A stretch of 7,065 nt of DNA from Actinomycetota bacterium (GTDB lineage: Bacteria > Actinomycetota > Thermoleophilia > Miltoncostaeales > Miltoncostaeaceae). The notes under the pieces are model-generated. The model saw nothing but the letters and a program-made list of their open reading frames with translations. It searched no databases and was not told the DNA's origin. The stretch is from the NCBI GenBank assembly GCA_947475125.1, contig CANJMX010000082.1, positions 1 to 7,065 of the forward strand, in the 5' to 3' direction. Positions 6,279 through 7,065 of the stretch are shown piece after piece (within the stretch, counting starts at the first letter, position 1; each line of letters starts with the position of its first letter). The translations under genes were made by a program, and so were the position numbers.

Positions 6279-6294
6279 ACCCCACACCTAGTGT
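6279..6294 (+). promoter_or_regulatory. NrdR box 2
   Basis: ACCCCACACCTAGTGT matches 11 of 16 consensus positions; the right half (TAGTGT) is good and the left half weak. It begins 17 bp after box 1 ends, close to the 15-16 bp usual for paired NrdR boxes. It ends 7 nt before the nrdR start. Confidence 0.5.
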
Positions 6295-6301
6295 TTTCGT
6301 C

Positions 6302-6943
6302 ATGATTTGCCCTTTTTGCGAGGGTTCAGAGCACCGCGTGATGGAATCGCGCGTTCCTGACACCACAGACGCCATTCGAAGGCGTCGTGAGTGCCAGACA
6401 TGTGGCAGGCGCTTCACTACGTACGAGCGCGTGGAGGAGATGCCGCTCGTGGTGATCAAGAGTTCCGGTGACCGGGAGCCCTTTGATCGCGAAAAGCTCC
6501 TCTCGGGGCTTCGCAGGGCATGTCACAAGCGGCCGGTTCCCACGGCCCATCTGGAGACCGCAGTGCGCGATATCGAAGTGAGCCTGAGGAACCGCTTGAA
6601 GCAGGAGGTGTCGAGCACCGCCATCGGCGAGCTCACCCTGCGACGACTCAAGGACGTTGACACCGTGGCGTACGTCCGATTCGCATCGGTGTACCGCCAG
6701 TTTGAGGACACCGAAGAGTTCGCCGACGAGCTGAACCGGCTGGAGCGGGAGCCCCCGTTGCCGCGCGGACAGCGCCCGCTTGACGATCACATGTTTGAAC
6801 TTCTCACCGAGCCCATGCCGATCGTCCGCCCTGCGCGACGTCGGCTTCGCGCCCTGGCAGGCGGGCTCGGTGTGGAGGATGAAGTGACGACAGAGAACAA
6901 GACCAGCATCACCGAAGCCGAGGAGGCACAAGATGGCGACTGA
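6302..6943 (+). CDS. nrdR: NrdR, transcriptional repressor of ribonucleotide reductase genes
   Basis: NrdR senses ATP/dATP and represses ribonucleotide reductase genes. This 213-aa protein has the N-terminal zinc ribbon CPFC (Cys3, Cys6) and CQTC (Cys31, Cys34) with RRRRECQTCGRRFTTYER. The ATP-cone covers about 46-136, with VIKSSGDREPFDREKL and the invariant DTVAYVRFASVYRQF (120-134). An in-frame ATG at 6233 would add 23 residues before MICPFC that do not belong to the family, so I start at 6302. Most NrdR proteins have about 150-160 aa; here about 60 extra residues follow, polar and charged, with a basic patch (RPARRRLRAL) and an acidic end. The stop lies inside nrdJ (11-nt overlap). The paired boxes upstream suggest self-repression of the operon. 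Confidence 0.95.
   Translation: MICPFCEGSEHRVMESRVPDTTDAIRRRRECQTCGRRFTTYERVEEMPLVVIKSSGDREPFDREKLLSGLRRACHKRPVPTAHLETAVRDIEVSLRNRLKQEVSSTAIGELTLRRLKDVDTVAYVRFASVYRQFEDTEEFADELNRLEREPPLPRGQRPLDDHMFELLTEPMPIVRPARRRLRALAGGLGVEDEVTTENKTSITEAEEAQDGD
6921..6926 (+). promoter_or_regulatory. strong Shine-Dalgarno of nrdJ
   Basis: AGGAGG lies 6 nt before the ATG at 6933, inside the last codons of nrdR. It fixes the nrdJ start and allows efficient translation despite the overlap. By contrast nrdR has no visible ribosome site. Confidence 0.8.
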
Positions 6944-7065
6944 GGTCGTGGGCACGACGCCCAGCAAGAGGTCCGCATCAACCAAGCAACCGGCGCTTGG
7001 CCTGAAGCGGCACTTCACGAAGAAGGGCAAGCACCCCTACGACCTCATTGAGTGGGAGCGCCGCA
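6933..7065 (+). CDS. nrdJ: adenosylcobalamin-dependent class II ribonucleotide reductase (5' end only)
   Basis: The first 44 codons are present, then the window ends. After a polar lead (MATEVVGTTPSKRSASTKQP) comes GLKRHFTKKGKHPYDLIEWERR, which matches the conserved N-terminus of NrdJ (the RxFT..G.HPYD...WERR pattern). NrdJ reduces ribonucleotides to deoxyribonucleotides using a radical made from adenosylcobalamin, with no need of oxygen. It is encoded directly behind its regulator nrdR with an 11-nt overlap, a common actinobacterial order. None of the catalytic region can be seen. Confidence 0.88.
   Translation, partial: MATEVVGTTPSKRSASTKQPALGLKRHFTKKGKHPYDLIEWERR

Noticed and set aside
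6233..6301. Earlier ATG for nrdR at 6233
   Set aside because: It would add 23 residues before the zinc-ribbon start MICPFC and would put the NrdR boxes inside the gene.
6098..6301. Cobalamin riboswitch before nrdR-nrdJ
   Set aside because: Plausible by function, but I find no B12-box sequence or matching fold on the plus strand.

Overview
The window is high-GC bacterial DNA with dense, mostly co-oriented genes. The nrdR-nrdJ pair, the base composition and the promoter style fit an actinobacterium. A Thermoleophilia- or Acidimicrobiia-like lineage is my guess; no rRNA or other marker is present to settle it.

Left part, minus strand (4222 down to 1). Four genes are read leftward. A 674-aa Wzy/WaaL-type O-antigen polymerase/ligase with a TPR-like C-terminus overlaps a class I SAM methyltransferase by 4 nt (ATGA). 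The methyltransferase is followed after 2 nt by an alpha/beta hydrolase with an intact Ser-Asp-His triad. After a 120-nt gap with its own good promoter comes a second alpha/beta hydrolase, cut by the window edge. Its nucleophile serine is replaced by glycine.

Middle part, plus strand (4247-5615). A secreted, membrane-anchored protein made of two copies of a 49-residue module overlaps signal peptidase I (lepB). The two genes probably form an operon, and the first has a signal peptide that LepB could cut. Its start lies only 24 bp from the best start of the divergent ligase, so each promoter should lie in the other gene's transcribed or coding DNA.

Intergenic part (5616-6301, 686 bp). There is no believable gene here. 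It holds about 350 bp of REP-like DNA: four copies of a 29-bp core at 95-107 bp spacing, eight direct exact copies of GACTGACCCC and one inverted copy, and strong hairpins. Next come a two-hairpin stretch and the nrdR promoter region with two NrdR-box-like palindromes.

Right part, plus strand (6302-7065). nrdR (zinc ribbon plus ATP-cone repressor of ribonucleotide reductase genes) overlaps by 11 nt the start of nrdJ, the B12-dependent class II ribonucleotide reductase, which runs off the window. The boxes in front of nrdR suggest that NrdR represses its own operon, including nrdJ.

The least explained items are the two-module membrane protein tied to lepB, the serine-less hydrolase, and the REP-like array whose TGACCCC motif reappears as an inverted repeat around the first NrdR box. 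I saw no CRISPR array, tRNA, rRNA or insertion sequence.
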